Assembly (NCBI GenBank): GCA_937871705.1
Contig: CALMOO010000510.1
Coordinates: 21,515 to 28,480, forward strand
Length of the DNA stretch: 6,966 nt
Origin: an uncultured Hymenobacter sp.
GTDB lineage: Bacteria > Bacteroidota > Bacteroidia > Cytophagales > Hymenobacteraceae
Direction of reading: 5' to 3'
Of this stretch, positions 5,847 through 6,966 are shown piece after piece; positions within the stretch are counted from its first letter, which is position 1; every line of letters begins with the position of its first letter. A program made the translations under genes and the position numbers. The notes under the pieces were generated by a model. The model saw only the letters and a program-made list of their open reading frames with translations. It was not told where the DNA came from and searched no databases.

Positions 5847-6770
5847 ATGAACCTCTTCGCTAAAATCCTTTTCGCTTTGGTGCTACTGGTAGCACCCGGC
5901 AATTTTCTTACTGTTCACGCTTCTTCTCTCGATTCGCTTATGCAATCCCGCTCTTCTAAAACCATTGTCTTTGTCACGGGCGCTTTTGTCAGCAACAGCT
6001 GCTGGGCTGAATGGAAGACCTATTTCGAAAGCAAAGGCTACACCTGCCTGGCGCCGGCCTGGCCCCACAAGGAGGCATCCGCCCTGGAGCTGCGCCGTCG
6101 CCAGCCGGATGCTCAGGTAGCCGCGTTGCGCCTGACGGAGGTAACGAGCTACTATGCCCACCTTATCCGGCAGTTGCCCGAAAAGCCGATTCTCATCGGC
6201 CACTCCGTAGGCGGGTTGCTCACGCAACTGTTGCTACAGCAAGATTTGGCCGTGGCGGGCGTGGCCATTCACTCCGTGCCACCACAAGGAGTCAACACCT
6301 TCAAGTGGTCCTTTATTCGCTCCTCGTGGGGTCCGCTGGGCTTTTTCACGCCCGTCAACAAATCGTTCCTGATGTCCTTCCAGCAGTGGCAGTATGCCTT
6401 TACAAATGGCATGCCCCTGGCGCAGCAGCAAGCGGCTTACGAGCAGTTTGTCGTGCCGGAATCAAAGCGCATCATCCGGGATGGCATCACGAAGGCCGCC
6501 AAGATTGACTTTCGGCGGCCGCACGCCCCGCTCTTGTTCGTGGCCGGCAGCACCGATCACATCATGCCCGCCTCGCTCAACTACTCGAACTACAAGCGCT
6601 ACAAGAAGTACGGCAACTCGATTACTGACTACAAAGAGTTTGAGGGCCGCAACCACTTCGTGCTGGGGCAGCCCACCTGGAAGGAAGATGCCAATTTCAT
6701 TCTGGCTTGGCTCGACCAACGGCTAGGGACCACAACACAACCCATTCAGGCTAGCCAGTACCAGCACTAA
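5847..6770 (+). CDS. Alpha/beta hydrolase with N-terminal signal peptide
   Basis: A serine hydrolase of the alpha/beta fold. From the ATG at 5847 it has 307 residues. Residues 1-25 look like a signal peptide (K6, a hydrophobic core to V15, then VHA before S26), so the enzyme is probably exported to the periplasm. The fold starts at KTIVFVTGAF. The nucleophile elbow GHSVGG gives S120, GSTDHIMP gives the acid D237, and GRNHFVLG gives H270: a full Ser-Asp-His triad at normal spacing. The cap region (about 145-205) is rich in aromatics. The frame stays open to an ATG at 5784 (328 residues), but the added residues are proline-rich and would bury the signal peptide, so 5847 is preferred. A start at 5940 would give a cytoplasmic form of 276 residues. 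The substrate cannot be told; esterase or C-C hydrolase activity is possible. A second hydrolase begins 77 bp downstream. Confidence 0.88.
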   Translation: MNLFAKILFALVLLVAPGNFLTVHASSLDSLMQSRSSKTIVFVTGAFVSNSCWAEWKTYFESKGYTCLAPAWPHKEASALELRRRQPDAQVAALRLTEVTSYYAHLIRQLPEKPILIGHSVGGLLTQLLLQQDLAVAGVAIHSVPPQGVNTFKWSFIRSSWGPLGFFTPVNKSFLMSFQQWQYAFTNGMPLAQQQAAYEQFVVPESKRIIRDGITKAAKIDFRRPHAPLLFVAGSTDHIMPASLNYSNYKRYKKYGNSITDYKEFEGRNHFVLGQPTWKEDANFILAWLDQRLGTTTQPIQASQYQH

Positions 6771-6847
6771 AAGCGGGCGACTGGCATAGTCTGCGGTGCT
6801 TGCTACGCGTTGTCAGCATCATTTATCATCCCTAGCCCTCTTTCAGC

Positions 6848-6966
6848 ATGAATAACACCGAAACTTCCTCCCTCTCAGTTGCTACCCCTGACAAGATGCA
6901 GGATTTTGCGACTGACCCGCACCTCGACCCGCAGGTTAAGGAATTTCTAAAAGGCATGAATACGGG
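6848..6966 (+). CDS. Alpha/beta hydrolase (esterase/lipase, HSL-like), N-terminal part only
   Basis: The frame opens at ATG 6848 and runs off the window after 39 codons. It starts MNNTETSSLSVATPDK and continues DPHLDPQVKEFLKGMNT. The phrase LDPQVKEFLKGMN is typical of the N-terminal cap helix of hormone-sensitive-lipase-like esterases, where relatives continue with a proline/glycine stretch and then LSPxEAR. No signal peptide is visible, so it should be cytoplasmic. The catalytic HGGG, GxSxG and Asp/His residues lie beyond the edge and cannot be checked. The 77-bp gap to the hydrolase upstream has no evident terminator, so the two may be co-transcribed. No Shine-Dalgarno is seen. The family call rests on a short stretch and on recall of relatives. 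Confidence 0.7.
   Translation, partial: MNNTETSSLSVATPDKMQDFATDPHLDPQVKEFLKGMNT

Noticed and set aside
6011..6508. 165-codon plus-strand frame overlapping the hydrolase
   Set aside because: The hydrolase frame has the complete catalytic triad and family motifs; the alternative frame is rich in Arg, Gly and Ala with no motif.

Overview
The window looks like chromosomal DNA from a Hymenobacter-like member of the Bacteroidota (Cytophagales). The reasons are the protein styles (a TPR-containing sensor kinase with a HisKA_2 core, and a receiver-GAF-GAF-sigma54 activator), start codons without a clear Shine-Dalgarno sequence, and a good match to the Bacteroidota promoter (TTG, 18 bp, TACGTTTG) in front of the sensor kinase. 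The genus is an inference from recall, not from a search.

Layout. Positions 3-104 (+) are the last 33 codons of a classical histidine kinase whose body lies outside the window. Positions 105-508 are an AT-rich non-coding stretch with a possible terminator hairpin and two candidate promoters. Positions 509-3055 (+) encode an 848-residue regulator with a receiver, two GAF-like domains, a sigma54 AAA+ domain and an FhlA/Fis-type helix-turn-helix. Only 8 bp after its stop, the convergent gene at 5346-3064 (-) encodes a 760-residue TPR sensor histidine kinase with a signal peptide and one membrane segment. Positions 5347-5846 are a second long non-coding stretch, holding the kinase promoter, two perfect palindromes and short repeats. 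Positions 5847-6770 (+) encode a probably exported alpha/beta hydrolase. Positions 6848-6966 (+) are the start of a second, cytoplasmic-looking alpha/beta hydrolase cut by the window edge.

How the parts may work together. The TPR kinase would sense something in the periplasm and pass phosphate to a response regulator. The receiver-sigma54 activator next door is the obvious candidate partner, but the kinase ending at 104 is a rival. The activator's GAF domains could add a second, small-molecule input. A near-identical 14-bp word (TAGCWAAGTCGATT) occurs upstream of both the regulator and the kinase, and its 8-bp core occurs once more in front of the kinase promoter. This is the most useful clue to co-regulation. 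The two hydrolases form a probably separate catabolic or detoxifying unit.

No mobile element, CRISPR array, tRNA or rRNA was seen. The window contains recognisable families in an interesting arrangement, and I do not see clear evidence of a wholly new system.
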